In this document: positions 10,021 through 19,153 of the stretch, piece by piece | Layout of the letters: each line of letters starts with the position of its first letter | How positions within the stretch are numbered: the first letter of the stretch is position 1 | Assembly (NCBI RefSeq): GCF_028898845.1 | Contig: NZ_CP118574.1 | Span: 6,483,001 to 6,547,000 of the forward strand | DNA length: 64,000 nt | DNA from: Streptomyces sp. WZ-12 | Lineage (GTDB): Bacteria > Actinomycetota > Actinomycetes > Streptomycetales > Streptomycetaceae | Direction: 5' to 3' | The notes under the pieces: model-generated | What the model saw: the letters and a program-made list of their open reading frames with translations, nothing else | Told to the model about the DNA's origin: nothing | Database searches by the model: none | Program-made: the position numbers and the translations under genes

Positions 10021-10836
10021 GTGAGCGTGGTTTCCGCGGAGGCGGTGACCGGTACGAAGGCGGCGACGGAGGGCGACGGGTGCGTCCCGCTCGCGCCCCG
10101 GGCCCGGCTGCTGCCCGCGCTCGGCGCCGTCTACCGCGCCCAGCTCTCCCGGGCCCGGGTCGCCCGGATACCGCTGCTGTTCGTCGCCACCTTCCAGTCC
10201 GTCGGGATCATGGTGCTGCTGCGCGGCGTGGTCAGCGGCGGCGACCCGGCCCACTCGGTGGTCTCCGGCTCCGCGGTGCTGGTCGTCGCCTTCGTCGCGC
10301 TGAACCTGCTCGCCCAGTACTTCGGCCAACTGCGGGCCGGCGGCGGCCTCGACCACTACGCGACGCTGCCGGTGCCGCCGGCCGCCGTGGTGCTCGGCGC
10401 GGCCGCCGCGTACGCCTCGTTCACGGTGCCGGGCGCGGTGGTCACCGCGGTCACCGGCTGTCTGCTCTTCCACCTGCCGATGGCGCACCTGTGGGTGCTG
10501 GTCGCGGTGGTGCCGCTCTCCGGGGCGGCGCTGTCCGGGCTCGGCGCGGCCCTCGGGCTGCTCGCCCCGCGGCAGGAACTCGCCACCCTCGGCGGCCAGT
10601 TGGGGATGTCGGCGGCGCTGCTGCTGGGCGTGCTGCCGGCCGACCGGATGCCCGCACCGATCGGCTGGGCCCGCGACCTGCTGCCCTCGACCTACGGCGT
10701 GGAGGCGCTGGCCCGCACCTTCGGCCCGCATCCGGACTGGCTGGCGGTCGGCGCCGACCTGGGCATCTGCGCCGCCGTCGGGGTGCTCTCGCTGGCCGTG
10801 GCGACCTGGGCGTACCGCCGGGCGGCGGTACGCTGA
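10021..10836 (+). CDS. ABC-2 type exporter, permease subunit
   Basis: About 271 aa with six hydrophobic segments (for example LLFVATFQSVGIMVLL, AVLVVAFVALNLLAQYF and LLLGVLPADRM regions), the organisation of ABC-2 membrane subunits. I use the GTG at 10021; a GTG at 10009 is also possible because AAAGG/GAGGA lies just ahead of both. It pairs with the upstream ATPase gene. The 121-bp spacer between them holds only a short GC hairpin near 9970-9990. Confidence 0.85.
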   Translation: MSVVSAEAVTGTKAATEGDGCVPLAPRARLLPALGAVYRAQLSRARVARIPLLFVATFQSVGIMVLLRGVVSGGDPAHSVVSGSAVLVVAFVALNLLAQYFGQLRAGGGLDHYATLPVPPAAVVLGAAAAYASFTVPGAVVTAVTGCLLFHLPMAHLWVLVAVVPLSGAALSGLGAALGLLAPRQELATLGGQLGMSAALLLGVLPADRMPAPIGWARDLLPSTYGVEALARTFGPHPDWLAVGADLGICAAVGVLSLAVATWAYRRAAVR

Positions 10837-10912
10837 GCGCCGCCGACGCCACGCGGGTGCTTACGGGCGTCCTGCTGGTGGTGGCGCGGCGCCGGCCTGG
10901 CACGATGACACG

Positions 10913-11539
10913 GTGACCGCACCGCAGACGCCCCACGACAACCAACCGCCCGACGACCCGCACGGCGCCACAGCCGACCCCGAAGGCGGCCCCGAATTCG
11001 CCCGCGAACTGCGCGAAGGCGTGCTGATCGCGCTGGCGGTCGCGGTGAGCGGGGTCCTGCTGGGCGTGCTGTGGGCCTGGCTGGCGCCGCGGGTGCCGCT
11101 GATCGCCGACACCCACAACGTCTACCTGAAGAACACCGAGGGTGAGGAGGCGATCGGCGCCGACGGCACCTTCTTCCTGTTGGCGCTCGGGTTCGGCCTG
11201 GTCACCGCGGCCGCGGTCTTCCTCTTCCGGCGGCGCGGCGGCATCCCGCTGGTGGTCGCGCTGGCCGTCGGCGGGCTGCTGGGCGCCGTGCTGGGCTGGG
11301 CGACCGGCATGTGGCTGGGGCCCACCCCGGACGTGGTCGCGCACGCCAAGCAGGTCGGCCCCGGGGTCGTCTTCGACGGTCCGCTGCGGCTCCAGGCCAA
11401 GGGCGCGCTGCTGGCCTGGCCGGTCGCCGGGATGGCCGCGCTGATCGCGCTGACCGGGCTGTTCGGGCCGCGCGACCCGGAGGACGCGGTGGTGCCCGAC
11501 TGGTCCGGGCACCACCACCAGCCGCCGGCGGCGGGCTGA
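10913..11539 (+). CDS. DUF2567 membrane protein
   Basis: 208 aa. A Pro/Asp-rich N-terminus of about 30 residues is followed by four membrane segments (approx. 36-60, 83-103, 110-133 and 160-182) and a His-rich end HHHQPPAAG. This pattern matches the actinobacterial DUF2567 family, of unknown function. It begins at a GTG 76 bp after the ABC permease on the same strand, so it may belong to the same transcript. It converges with the bL37-like gene 25 bp away. Confidence 0.75.
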   Translation: MTAPQTPHDNQPPDDPHGATADPEGGPEFARELREGVLIALAVAVSGVLLGVLWAWLAPRVPLIADTHNVYLKNTEGEEAIGADGTFFLLALGFGLVTAAAVFLFRRRGGIPLVVALAVGGLLGAVLGWATGMWLGPTPDVVAHAKQVGPGVVFDGPLRLQAKGALLAWPVAGMAALIALTGLFGPRDPEDAVVPDWSGHHHQPPAAG

Positions 11540-11564
11540 CCGCCGCGCCGGCCGGTCCGCCGCA

Positions 11565-11639
11565 TCAGGCCGGTCGGCGACCGTGATTGGCCCGGCGCTT
11601 CCGGATGCGCCACTTCCGCTTACGGGTCCTCTTCGACAT
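11565..11639 (-). CDS. Small ribosomal protein, bL37-like (24 aa)
   Basis: A 24-residue, extremely basic peptide, MSKRTRKRKWRIRKRRANHG then RRPA. The ANHG(K/R)RP ending is what I recall for bL37, the short protein seen in mycobacterial 50S structures; AURKAIP1-like (bS22) proteins are also tiny and basic but have a different sequence. A GGAGGAGG ribosome site precedes the ATG. Such genes are routinely missed by gene finders because of their length. It is convergent with DUF2567 and followed (in its own upstream direction) by ybaK. Confidence 0.75.
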   Translation of the reverse strand: MSKRTRKRKWRIRKRRANHGRRPA

Positions 11640-11740
11640 GGCGTACCTCCTCCCCGGTCGTAACCGAGGACGGGCGCGGGGGGAAGGCCCGCGGGGGCGC
11701 GGGCGGCGGCACCGGGCGCACCCGGCGGCGCCGGCGCGGC

Positions 11741-12256
11741 TCACTCCCGCGCGATCGGTGCGACCCGTGCGCCGGTCAGTGCGACCAGGTCGGCCGGGGC
11801 CAACTCGACCTCCAGACCGCGCCGTCCGGCCGAGACGCACACCGTGGGTCGGCCCTCGGCCGAGGCGTCCACCACGGTGGGCAAGCGCTTGCGCTGCCCC
11901 AGCGGCGAGATCCCGCCGACCACATAGCCGGTGCTGCGCTCGGCCGCCGCCGGATCGGCCATCGCGGCCCGCTTGCCGCCCACCGCGGTGGCCAGCGCCT
12001 TCAGGTCCAGTGAACCGGAGACCGGCACCACGGCCACCGTCAGCGCCCCGTCGACGTCCGCCAGCAGCGTCTTGAACACCTGGTCGGGGGCGACCCCGAG
12101 CGCCTGCGCGGCCTCCTCGCCGTACGACGCGGCCGCCGGGTCGTGCGCGTAGGCGTGCACCGTGAACGGGACGCCGGCGGCGGTCAACGCCACCGTCGCG
12201 GGCGTGCCGCCGGTCTGCGCGCCGCCCTTCTTCCCCTGCTTCGCCTTCTTCGCCAC
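11741..12256 (-). CDS. ybaK: YbaK/EbsC-type Cys-tRNA(Pro) deacylase
   Basis: 171 aa. YbaK/EbsC domain proteins hydrolyse mischarged Cys-tRNA(Pro). Visible family segments are GTPATVALTAAGVPFTVH, YGEEAAQALGVAPDQVFKTL and the conserved SGSLDLKALATAVGGKRA and GYVVGGISPLGQ blocks. I choose the GTG giving VAKKAKQGKKGG because family members often start with a short Lys-rich tail and GAGG lies 9 nt upstream; an ATG five codons earlier at 12271 is the alternative. It lies between the bL37-like gene and the LON-domain gene on the same strand. Confidence 0.9.
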   Translation of the reverse strand: MAKKAKQGKKGGAQTGGTPATVALTAAGVPFTVHAYAHDPAAASYGEEAAQALGVAPDQVFKTLLADVDGALTVAVVPVSGSLDLKALATAVGGKRAAMADPAAAERSTGYVVGGISPLGQRKRLPTVVDASAEGRPTVCVSAGRRGLEVELAPADLVALTGARVAPIARE

Positions 12257-12338
12257 TGCGTCTCGCCTCATTCGCACCCGGACGCCGGCCGGCCCGGTGC
12301 GGGGCGTGCCCGTGACCGGGGCCGGGGAGTTCCGTAGG

Positions 12339-13079
12339 TCAGTTGGGACTGGTCGGCTGCCGGGTCAGCTCCACCGCCGGCAGCGACGGGAGCTTACCGA
12401 TCACCGCCGACTCCGTGCGCAGCAGTTTCAGCTCCTGCCGCAGCCGGCCCGCGGTGTCCGGCACCTCCAGCAACTGCTGCTTGGCGGGCACGTCCAGCAC
12501 CGCCGCGGCGGCCACCAGGTACGACAGCACCGACGGGTCGGCGGGCAGGTCCTGGCCGCTGGCCAGGGTCCGCTCGTTCGCCCACGCCAGCCGCTTCTGG
12601 TAGGTGCGGAAGGCCCGCACCACTCCGGAGGCCAGCGCGCCCGCGCCCTCCCCGTCGTCCTCCTCAAGCGGCGTCAACTCACCGGTCAGGTACGGCCCGG
12701 AGGCGTCCACCGAGGACAGCCGGACCCGGGTGGTGCCGGTGGCCAGGACCTCGTAGCCGTCGCCGGAGGACTTCTCCCGGATGGTCGCCGCGTCCGCGAC
12801 GCAGCCGACGGTGTGGAAGGCCCGGATCGGATCGTCGCCGAAGCCCGCGGCCGGGCCGGTGGCGGTCGGCGCGGTGTCGTCCGGCAGGCCCTGCGCGGTC
12901 GGGGCGACCTCCCGGCCGTCCCGGATGGCGACCACCGCGAACCGGCGGTCGTCCTCGGGCCGGTCCAGCAGGTCGCGCATCATCGCGCGGTAGCGCGCCT
13001 CGAAGACGTTCAGCGGCAGCACCAGGCCCGGGAACAGCACCGAGTTGAGCGGGAACAGGGGCAGACGCAGGGAGGACAC
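12339..13079 (-). CDS. LON N-terminal (substrate-binding) domain protein
   Basis: 246 aa, starting at a GTG. The start RLPLFPLNSVLFPGLVLPLNVFE and the RYRAMMRDLL helix are typical of the LON peptidase N-terminal domain, here free-standing without the AAA+ or Ser-Lys protease parts. GDGYEVLATGTTRVRL and an alpha-helical C-terminal half complete the family pattern. It probably binds partially folded proteins, or a partner, in the cytoplasm; this is inferred from Lon. It is preceded by a hairpin at 13099-13133 that separates it from the upstream gene. Confidence 0.88.
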   Translation of the reverse strand: MSSLRLPLFPLNSVLFPGLVLPLNVFEARYRAMMRDLLDRPEDDRRFAVVAIRDGREVAPTAQGLPDDTAPTATGPAAGFGDDPIRAFHTVGCVADAATIREKSSGDGYEVLATGTTRVRLSSVDASGPYLTGELTPLEEDDGEGAGALASGVVRAFRTYQKRLAWANERTLASGQDLPADPSVLSYLVAAAAVLDVPAKQQLLEVPDTAGRLRQELKLLRTESAVIGKLPSLPAVELTRQPTSPN

Positions 13080-13098
13080 AGTCCGTAAGCCTAGAGCC

Positions 13099-13133
13099 TG
13101 CGCCGGTGCGGGCCGCCACCCGCACCCGGCGCA
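13099..13133. terminator. Hairpin between membrane protein and LON gene
   Basis: Left arm 13099-13112 pairs with right arm 13119-13133 with a single one-base bulge and a 6-nt loop. For the minus strand it lies directly after the stop at 13140 of the 533-aa gene, and just ahead of the LON-domain gene, so it should end transcription of the former. Confidence 0.65.
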
Positions 13134-13139
13134 GCCGCG

Positions 13140-14741
13140 CTACTGCCGCTGGAGCAGCCGGGACGCACCGGTCGCCATGGTCGTGGCCAGCACCCACCCG
13201 GCCAGGATCATCACCGCCGAGACCCACTGGGCGGTGCCGGCCGGCGCCCAGGCGTCGCCCTGATGGAGATCGACCAACGGCAGCAGCAGATCCAGGGAGT
13301 ACAGGTACGGGTTCCAGTGCGGCATCTCGTCGTGCTTGAGCGGTTCCGGCGGGTTCGAGGAGAAGTACGCGGTGCCGATCGCCCACAGGATCGCCATCCA
13401 CAGCGCGGCCCGCCCCGGGCGGTAGCCGTAGGCCACCGTCCAGTCCTGGAGGAAGCCCCACGCCTTCGCCGCCAGCGGCAGCGTCTCGCGCCGCCGCCGC
13501 TGCTTGGCCAGCAGCACCTCCCGGGCGTCCGCGTCCTCGCCCATGGCGCGCAGCGAGGTGGCCAGCATCTCGTACGGCTCCGGCGCGTACTCCGGGGTCG
13601 CCGCGGCCACCCACTGCAGGCGCAGCGCCAGCGGGAAGTGACCGCGCGGGATCAGCGTCTCGTAGGAGAAGCCGGCCATCATCAGCCCGCCCAGCCCCGG
13701 CCAACTCGCCGACTTGTCGACCAGGTTGACGACCCGGGCACCGGAGAGGATCACCCGGCCCCGCTGCGGGCGCTCGCCCAGGAAGCGCAGCTCCGGCGTC
13801 TGGATCCGGCGCAGCGACAGCTCCTGGTCGGACTCCATGATGAAGCGCGCGTGCTCCAGGTCCACCGCGTCCCCGAACCGCCCGTCGTCCAGTCGCACCC
13901 CGCCCTCGCACTCGAAGCGCTGCATGCGGGTGCCGCGGGCCGGGGTGTGGGTGATGCCGTACGGGGGCGTGGCGCCGCTGGAGAACGGGGAGTTGGCCAG
14001 GCCGGCGGCGGTGAGGTAGAGGGTGCGCTCGACGGTCAGTTGGGGGGCGTTCAGCGCCCGGCGGCCGAACGGATTGCTCAGGTGACTGCCGCGCAGGCTC
14101 AGCGACACCCCGACGGTGGCGCCGCGCAGCGACAGCTCGCCGTAGGACTCCAGCATCTCGGCCTGGAGGTCCTGGGCGACGGTCAGCCCGTCGGCCATGA
14201 TCGAGCGGCCCTGCCGGTCCTTGTGCACCACGACCTGATTGAGCATCAGATCGGTGCCGATGTGCGCGTCGGTGAGCCGGATGCCGGAGTGCACCACGCA
14301 GCGCGGCAGGTGCAGATCGCCCTCGCTGTGCAGCCGGGCGGCCTCCAGCCGGGGTATCGCGCAGTTCACCAACCGCAGGGTGGTGAACCGGCTCTCCGGC
14401 AGCAGCACCTCGGCCTCGAAGCGGCAGTCCCGCAGCTCCACGAATGGCTTGATCGTGCCGCCCGCAAGGTCGAGAGTGTCCGTGATGTACGCCCCGGTGA
14501 GCTTCAGCCCGGGCACCCGCCCGGGCTGCGCCGGCGGCCCGTCGAGCAGCAACAGCGCCACCACCCGGGCCCTGATCCGGCGCTCCGGGCCCCACAGGTG
14601 CTGCCCGTGCGGGTCGTCCCGGGACGGGTCGCCGGTGTGCAGGTTGCAGCTACTGCCGTTGCGGAACGCCTGCCACATGCTCCATTCCGCGGACGTCAGT
14701 CGCAGGTCGGCGGGCGCGTCGCCGTCCCTGGCTCCGGTCAC
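13140..14741 (-). CDS. Membrane protein with pentapeptide-like repeats
   Basis: 533 aa starting at GTG. Residues 60-350 are a long run of short beta-strand repeats of the pentapeptide/right-handed beta-helix kind (for example LKLTGAYITDTLDLAGGTI, ELRDCRFEAEVLLPESRF, LSLRGATVGVSLSLRGSHL). Residues 350-430 are mixed, and the C-terminus has two membrane segments (ALWMAILWAIGTAYF and AVMILAGWVLATTMATG) flanking a loop with SLDLLLPLVDLHQG. This loop and the flanking segments recall ion-channel-like tails. Similar proteins in Streptomyces are often labelled membrane-associated oxidoreductase, for which I see no sequence support. It is divergent from the his operon. Confidence 0.7.
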   Translation of the reverse strand: MTGARDGDAPADLRLTSAEWSMWQAFRNGSSCNLHTGDPSRDDPHGQHLWGPERRIRARVVALLLLDGPPAQPGRVPGLKLTGAYITDTLDLAGGTIKPFVELRDCRFEAEVLLPESRFTTLRLVNCAIPRLEAARLHSEGDLHLPRCVVHSGIRLTDAHIGTDLMLNQVVVHKDRQGRSIMADGLTVAQDLQAEMLESYGELSLRGATVGVSLSLRGSHLSNPFGRRALNAPQLTVERTLYLTAAGLANSPFSSGATPPYGITHTPARGTRMQRFECEGGVRLDDGRFGDAVDLEHARFIMESDQELSLRRIQTPELRFLGERPQRGRVILSGARVVNLVDKSASWPGLGGLMMAGFSYETLIPRGHFPLALRLQWVAAATPEYAPEPYEMLATSLRAMGEDADAREVLLAKQRRRRETLPLAAKAWGFLQDWTVAYGYRPGRAALWMAILWAIGTAYFSSNPPEPLKHDEMPHWNPYLYSLDLLLPLVDLHQGDAWAPAGTAQWVSAVMILAGWVLATTMATGASRLLQRQ

Positions 14742-15138
14742 TGTGGCTCCCCCTCGCTCTCACGGTGCCTTGCGGCAGGCCGTCTGTGCTGGTTCTCGTC
14801 GCTGGTCGTCGTCGCCCCTTCGCGGGCGCCGTGCGGGGCCCGGCGCGCGGCGCTGCTCCGCCGTGCGCGCCGGCGCCGGTGGTCCCGGCCGGTGCCCCGG
14901 CGGCGCTACCTGTTCGGACGCGTGCCGGCGGGCCCTCTTCCGCCCGCCCCCGAGGGCGCCTCCGATGACGCCCGCACCGACCCCTTGCCCGCCCGGTGAC
15001 CCGTTGAACACGCGTGGTCAGGGCCAACTCCGGTCAACTTCGGCGACCGGGCCGGCGGCCGACCGGCTCGCGCGTCACTACGTATCACTGAGTGATACGG
15101 GCGCTCGGCCCCGGCGACGGGTCTGAGACACTGGGGGG
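14742..15138. promoter_or_regulatory. Divergent intergenic region upstream of hisD
   Basis: This 397-bp gap between the divergent 533-aa membrane gene and hisD has no convincing gene. The right-hand 80 bp contain the only clearly AT-richer patch, with the perfect palindrome described at 15081-15099; the hisD ribosome site (a run of G just before the GTG) lies at the right edge. The left-hand part is low-complexity GC with stop codons in most frames. Confidence 0.6.
15081..15099. promoter_or_regulatory. 19-bp palindrome, putative his operon operator
   Basis: CGTATCACT-G-AGTGATACG is a perfect inverted repeat with 9-bp arms around one base, centred 49 bp upstream of the hisD GTG. It is far more AT-rich than its surroundings and overlaps where the promoter should lie, so a dimeric repressor binding here could control the whole his unit. 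The cognate regulator is not identifiable from the window. Confidence 0.7.
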
Positions 15139-16491
15139 GTGATCTCCCGAATCGATCTGCGTGGCGCCGCCCTCCCCGAGGGTGCCGCCCTGCGCGACCT
15201 GCTGCCCCGTGCCGAGTTCGACGTGGAAGCCGCCCTGGAGAAGGTGCGGCCGATCTGCGAGGACGTGCATCATCGCGGCACCGCGGCGCTGATCGAGTAC
15301 GCGCGGCGGTTCGACGGTGTCGAGATCGAGCGGGTCAAGGTCCCGGCGGAGGCGCTCACCGAGGCCCTCGACGCGCTGGACCCGAAGGTCCGCGCGGCCC
15401 TGGAGGAGTCCATCCGGCGCGCCCGGACCGTCCACCGCGAGCAGCGCCGCACCGACGTCACCACCAAGGTCGTGCCCGGCGGCACGGTCACCGAGCGCTG
15501 GGTCCCGGTCGAGCGGGTCGGCCTCTACGTCCCCGGCGGCCGGTCGGTCTACCCGTCCTCCGTCGTCATGAACGTCGTCCCCGCCCAGGAGGCCGGCGTC
15601 GGCTCGCTCGCCGTCGCCTCCCCGCCGCAGGCCGACTTCGGCGGCCTGCCGCACCCCACCATCCTGGCCGCCTGCGCCCTGCTCGGCGTCGACGAGGTCT
15701 ACGCCGCCGGCGGCGCCCAGGCCGTCGCGATGTTCGCCTACGGCACCGACGAGTGCGCCCCGGTCAATCTGGTCACCGGCCCCGGCAACATCTACGTCGC
15801 CGCCGCCAAGCGCCTCCTCAGGGGCCGGATCGGCATCGACTCCGAGGCCGGGCCCACCGAGATCGCGGTCCTCGCCGACGCCACCGCCGACCCGGTGCAC
15901 GTCGCCGCCGACCTGATCAGCCAGGCCGAGCACGACCCGATGGCCGCCGCCGTCCTGGTCACCGACTCCGAGGAGTTGGCCGACCGCACGGAGCGGGAGC
16001 TTCTCCCGCAGGTCGAGGCCAGCAAGCACATCGAGGACCGGATCGTGCCGGCGCTGTCCGGCCGGCAGTCCGCGATCGTCCTGGTCGACGGCCTCGACGA
16101 GGGCCTGAAGGTCGTCGACGCCTATGGCGCCGAGCACCTGGAGGTCCAGACCGCCGACGCCGCCGCGGTCGCCGCCCGGGTCCGCAACGCCGGCGCGATC
16201 TTCGTCGGCCCCTACGCCCCGGTCTCGCTCGGCGACTACTGCGCCGGCTCCAACCACGTCCTGCCCACCGGCGGTTGCGCCTGCCACTCCTCCGGCCTGT
16301 CCGTCCAGTCGTTCCTGCGCGGCATCCACGTCGTGGACTACAGCCGCGAGGCGCTGGCCGAGGTCGCCCACCACGTGGTGACCCTCGCCGAGGCCGAGGA
16401 CCTCCCGGCCCACGGCGCGGCGATCACGGCGCGTTTTGCCGGCGGCGAACACGACCGGCGCAGTGGCTGGACGGTCCCCCAGAGCAAGTGA
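15139..16491 (+). CDS. hisD: Histidinol dehydrogenase
   Basis: 450 aa, full length. It performs the last two steps of histidine synthesis, oxidising L-histidinol to L-histidine with two NAD+. Diagnostic segments: [36 protein letters not shown], the signature [16 protein letters not shown] with [28 protein letters not shown] and [10 protein letters not shown], which carry the zinc and substrate ligands (Gln, His and Asp/Glu). It starts the nine-reading-frame his unit, and its stop overlaps the hisC start (GTGA). Confidence 0.98.
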   Translation: MISRIDLRGAALPEGAALRDLLPRAEFDVEAALEKVRPICEDVHHRGTAALIEYARRFDGVEIERVKVPAEALTEALDALDPKVRAALEESIRRARTVHREQRRTDVTTKVVPGGTVTERWVPVERVGLYVPGGRSVYPSSVVMNVVPAQEAGVGSLAVASPPQADFGGLPHPTILAACALLGVDEVYAAGGAQAVAMFAYGTDECAPVNLVTGPGNIYVAAAKRLLRGRIGIDSEAGPTEIAVLADATADPVHVAADLISQAEHDPMAAAVLVTDSEELADRTERELLPQVEASKHIEDRIVPALSGRQSAIVLVDGLDEGLKVVDAYGAEHLEVQTADAAAVAARVRNAGAIFVGPYAPVSLGDYCAGSNHVLPTGGCACHSSGLSVQSFLRGIHVVDYSREALAEVAHHVVTLAEAEDLPAHGAAITARFAGGEHDRRSGWTVPQSK

Positions 16492-17633
16492 GCACGCACG
16501 TGACCAAGATCGACGAACTGCCCATCCGGGACGAGCTGCGCGGCAAGTCCCCTTATGGCGCGCCGCAGTTGGACGTCCCGGTGCGCCTGAACACCAACGA
16601 GAACCCCTACCCGCTGCCCGAGCCGCTGGTGCAGCGGATCGCCGAGCGGGTCACCGAGGCCGCCCGGCACCTCAACCGCTACCCCGATCGGGACGCGGTC
16701 GAGCTGCGCACCGCGCTGGCCGGCTACCTCACCCGCACCGCGGGCCACGAGGTCACCGCCGCCCAGGTCTGGGCCGCCAACGGCTCCAACGAGATCATCC
16801 AGCAGTTGCTCCAGACCTTCGGCGGCCCCGGCCGCACCGCCCTCGGCTTCGAGCCGTCGTACTCCATGCACGCGCTGATCTCGCGCGGCACCGGCACCGG
16901 TTGGCTCTCCGGCCCCCGCACCGACGACTTCACCATCGACGTCGAGGCGGCCAAGGAGGCCATCGCCGCGCACCGGCCCGACGTGGTCTTCGTCTGCTCG
17001 CCGAACAACCCCACCGGCACCGCCGTCGAGGCCGACACCGTCCTGGCGCTGTACGAGGCGGCCCAGGCCGCCAAGGCGGACGGCGCCGGAGCGCTGGTGG
17101 TGCTCGACGAGGCGTACGGCGAGTTCAGCCACCAGCCCTCGCTGCTGCCGCTGATCGAGGGCCGGCCCAACCTGGTGCTCTCCCGCACCATGTCCAAGGC
17201 GTTCGGCGCCGCCGGGCTGCGGCTGGGCTACCTCGCCGCCGACCCGGCCGTGGTCGACGCCGTCCAACTGGTCCGGCTGCCGTACCACCTCTCGTCCGTC
17301 ACCCAGGCCACCGCGCTCGCGGCCCTGGAGCACACCGATACGCTGCTGGCATACGTCGAGCAGCTCAAGGGCGAGCGGGACCGTCTGGTCACCGAACTGC
17401 GCGCGATCGGCTGCCAGGTCGTCGCCTCGGACGCCAACTTCGTCCAGTTCGGCCTCTTCGACGACGCGCACGCCGCCTGGCAGTCGATCCTCGACCACGG
17501 CGTGCTGGTCCGCGACAACGGCGTACCGGGCTGGTTGCGGGTCACCGCCGGCACCCCGGCCGAGAACGACGCGTTCCTCGATGCGGTGCGCGCGGTGTGC
17601 AAAGAACGCAGCCTGAAGGAGAACAAGCGATGA
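16488..17633 (+). CDS. hisC: Histidinol-phosphate aminotransferase
   Basis: 381 aa from the GTG that overlaps the hisD stop; a second in-frame GTG at 16500 would give 377 aa. A fold-type I PLP aminotransferase converting imidazole acetol phosphate to histidinol phosphate with glutamate. Seen: [15 protein letters not shown] near the N-terminus, [44 protein letters not shown] and the PLP lysine in [17 protein letters not shown] (Lys237). Tight coupling on both sides (GTGA at its start, ATGA at its end) points to coordinated synthesis with HisD and HisB. Confidence 0.97.
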   Translation: MSTHVTKIDELPIRDELRGKSPYGAPQLDVPVRLNTNENPYPLPEPLVQRIAERVTEAARHLNRYPDRDAVELRTALAGYLTRTAGHEVTAAQVWAANGSNEIIQQLLQTFGGPGRTALGFEPSYSMHALISRGTGTGWLSGPRTDDFTIDVEAAKEAIAAHRPDVVFVCSPNNPTGTAVEADTVLALYEAAQAAKADGAGALVVLDEAYGEFSHQPSLLPLIEGRPNLVLSRTMSKAFGAAGLRLGYLAADPAVVDAVQLVRLPYHLSSVTQATALAALEHTDTLLAYVEQLKGERDRLVTELRAIGCQVVASDANFVQFGLFDDAHAAWQSILDHGVLVRDNGVPGWLRVTAGTPAENDAFLDAVRAVCKERSLKENKR

Positions 17634-18235
17634 GCGGGGCGACCGCCCGCGTGGGGCGCGTGGAGCGCACCACCAAGGAGACCACCGTGCTGGTCGAGAT
17701 CGATCTCGACGGCACCGGTCAGGTCGACGTCTCGACCGGCGTCGGCTTCTACGACCACATGCTCGACCAGCTCGGCCGGCACGGCCTCTTCGACCTGAAG
17801 GTCAAGACCGACGGCGATCTGCACATCGACACCCACCACACCATCGAGGACACCGCCCTCGCACTGGGCGCCGCCTTCAAGCAGGCGCTCGGCGACAAGG
17901 TCGGCATCTACCGCTTCGGCAACTGCACCGTCCCGCTGGACGAGTCGCTGGCCCAGGTCACCGTCGACCTCTCAGGTCGCCCGTACCTGGTGCACACCGA
18001 GCCGGAGAACATGGCGCCGATGATCGGCACCTACGACACCACGATGACCCGGCACATACTGGAGTCGTTCGTCGCCCAGGCGCAGATCGCGCTGCACGTC
18101 CACGTCCCGTACGGGCGCAACGCCCACCACATCGTGGAGTGCCAGTTCAAGGCGCTGGCCCGGGCGCTGCGCTACGCCAGCGAGCGGGACCCGCGGGCCG
18201 CGGGCATCCTCCCGTCCACGAAGGGGGCGCTGTGA
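17630..18235 (+). CDS. hisB: Imidazoleglycerol-phosphate dehydratase
   Basis: 201 aa, a monofunctional HisB without the phosphatase domain found in enterobacteria. It dehydrates IGP to imidazole acetol phosphate using two Mn ions. The two metal motifs are visible as [16 protein letters not shown] and [18 protein letters not shown], with [16 protein letters not shown] and the conserved DLSGRPY between and before them. The ATG overlaps the hisC stop (ATGA) and follows GAAGGAG, a good ribosome site. Confidence 0.97.
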   Translation: MSGATARVGRVERTTKETTVLVEIDLDGTGQVDVSTGVGFYDHMLDQLGRHGLFDLKVKTDGDLHIDTHHTIEDTALALGAAFKQALGDKVGIYRFGNCTVPLDESLAQVTVDLSGRPYLVHTEPENMAPMIGTYDTTMTRHILESFVAQAQIALHVHVPYGRNAHHIVECQFKALARALRYASERDPRAAGILPSTKGAL

Positions 18236-18327
18236 GCGTCGCGCGCGCGGCCGCCGGCCCGAGGACGAACACGATGCCCGCACCTCTGCGCCGCGTGGGC
18301 GGAGAAGCGAACCGGAGGGCGCAGTAA
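18232..18327 (+). CDS. Possible 31-aa coupling ORF between hisB and the next gene
   Basis: GTG at 18232 overlaps the hisB stop (GTGA) and the frame ends with TAA at 18325-18327, whose last A is the first base of the next ATG (TAATG). The product, starting [15 protein letters not shown], is Arg/Ala-rich with no recognisable motif. It may only keep ribosomes moving from hisB to the 54-aa gene, or be chance in GC-rich DNA. No clear ribosome site of its own; coupling would have to supply initiation. Confidence 0.35.
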   Translation: MSVARAAAGPRTNTMPAPLRRVGGEANRRAQ

Positions 18328-18491
18328 TGAACGGCCTGTCCACCGTCTTCATCCTGGTGGGACTCTTCCTGCTCGGCGGCGTCTACTCGTTCTGGAAGCA
18401 GAAGATCCCCAAGTCCGTGATCACCCTCATGGCCATCGCCTCGGCGATGTGCCTGGTGGCCGGTGTGATGCGCCTGGAGGTGTGGAATTGA
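18327..18491 (+). CDS. Small two-segment membrane protein within his operon (54 aa)
   Basis: 54 aa: [20 protein letters not shown] begins a first membrane segment, a short basic loop WKQKIPKS follows, then a second segment [19 protein letters not shown] and the end RLEVWN. A GGAGGG ribosome site precedes the ATG. Its stop overlaps the hisH TTG (TTGA), so it is translationally linked to hisH. It has no recognised family; its position inside the his unit suggests co-expression rather than a step in the pathway. Confidence 0.78.
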   Translation: MNGLSTVFILVGLFLLGGVYSFWKQKIPKSVITLMAIASAMCLVAGVMRLEVWN

Positions 18492-19153
18492 GCGCCGCGC
18501 AGCGGGCCGCGGGGAAGGCCGCCAAGAAGGTCGTGGTCCTCGACTACGGCTTCGGCAACGTCCGGTCCGCCGAGCGGGCGCTGGCGCACGTCGGCGCGGA
18601 CGTGGAGATCACCCGCGACTATGACACCGCGATGAACGCCGACGGGCTGCTGGTGCCCGGCGTCGGCGCGTTCGACGCGTGCATGCGGGGGCTGAGGGAG
18701 GTCCGCGGCGACTGGATCGTGGGGCGCCGACTGTCCGGCGGGCGGCCGGTGATGGGCATCTGCGTCGGCATGCAGATCCTCTTCGGCCGCGGCATCGAGC
18801 ACGGCGTTCAGACCGACGGCCTCGACGAGTGGCCCGGCACGGTCGGCCCGCTGAAGGCCGAGGTGGTCCCGCACATGGGTTGGAACACCGTGCGCGCCGC
18901 GGGGGGTTCGCGACTCTTCGCCGGGCTGCCCACCGACGCCCGCTACTACTTCGTGCACTCCTACGCGGTCCACGACTGGGAGTTGGAGATCGGCAACGCC
19001 GCGATCGCCGCCCCCAAGGTCACCTGGGCCACCCACGGCGAGCCGTTCATCGCCGCGGTCGAGAACGGCCCGCTGTGGGCCACCCAGTTCCACCCCGAGA
19101 AGTCCGGCGACGCCGGTGCCCAGCTCCTCACCAACTGGATCGAAACGCTGTGA
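18488..19153 (+). CDS. hisH: Imidazole glycerol phosphate synthase, glutaminase subunit
   Basis: 221 aa from a TTG start. The TTG is preferred because GGAGG lies 7 nt upstream, while a GTG at 18482 is only one base from it and the longer frame has no support. A class I glutamine amidotransferase: [13 protein letters not shown] at the start, [12 protein letters not shown], nucleophile Cys in [10 protein letters not shown], and the His-Glu pair in TQFHPEKSG. It supplies ammonia to HisF, encoded 1.2 kb downstream. The stop overlaps the priA start. Confidence 0.95.
   Translation: MSAAQRAAGKAAKKVVVLDYGFGNVRSAERALAHVGADVEITRDYDTAMNADGLLVPGVGAFDACMRGLREVRGDWIVGRRLSGGRPVMGICVGMQILFGRGIEHGVQTDGLDEWPGTVGPLKAEVVPHMGWNTVRAAGGSRLFAGLPTDARYYFVHSYAVHDWELEIGNAAIAAPKVTWATHGEPFIAAVENGPLWATQFHPEKSGDAGAQLLTNWIETL

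Noticed and set aside
13140..14741. Oxidoreductase label for the 533-aa membrane protein
   Set aside because: No nucleotide-binding fold or catalytic motif is visible; the sequence is a beta-helix-like repeat region with a two-segment membrane tail.
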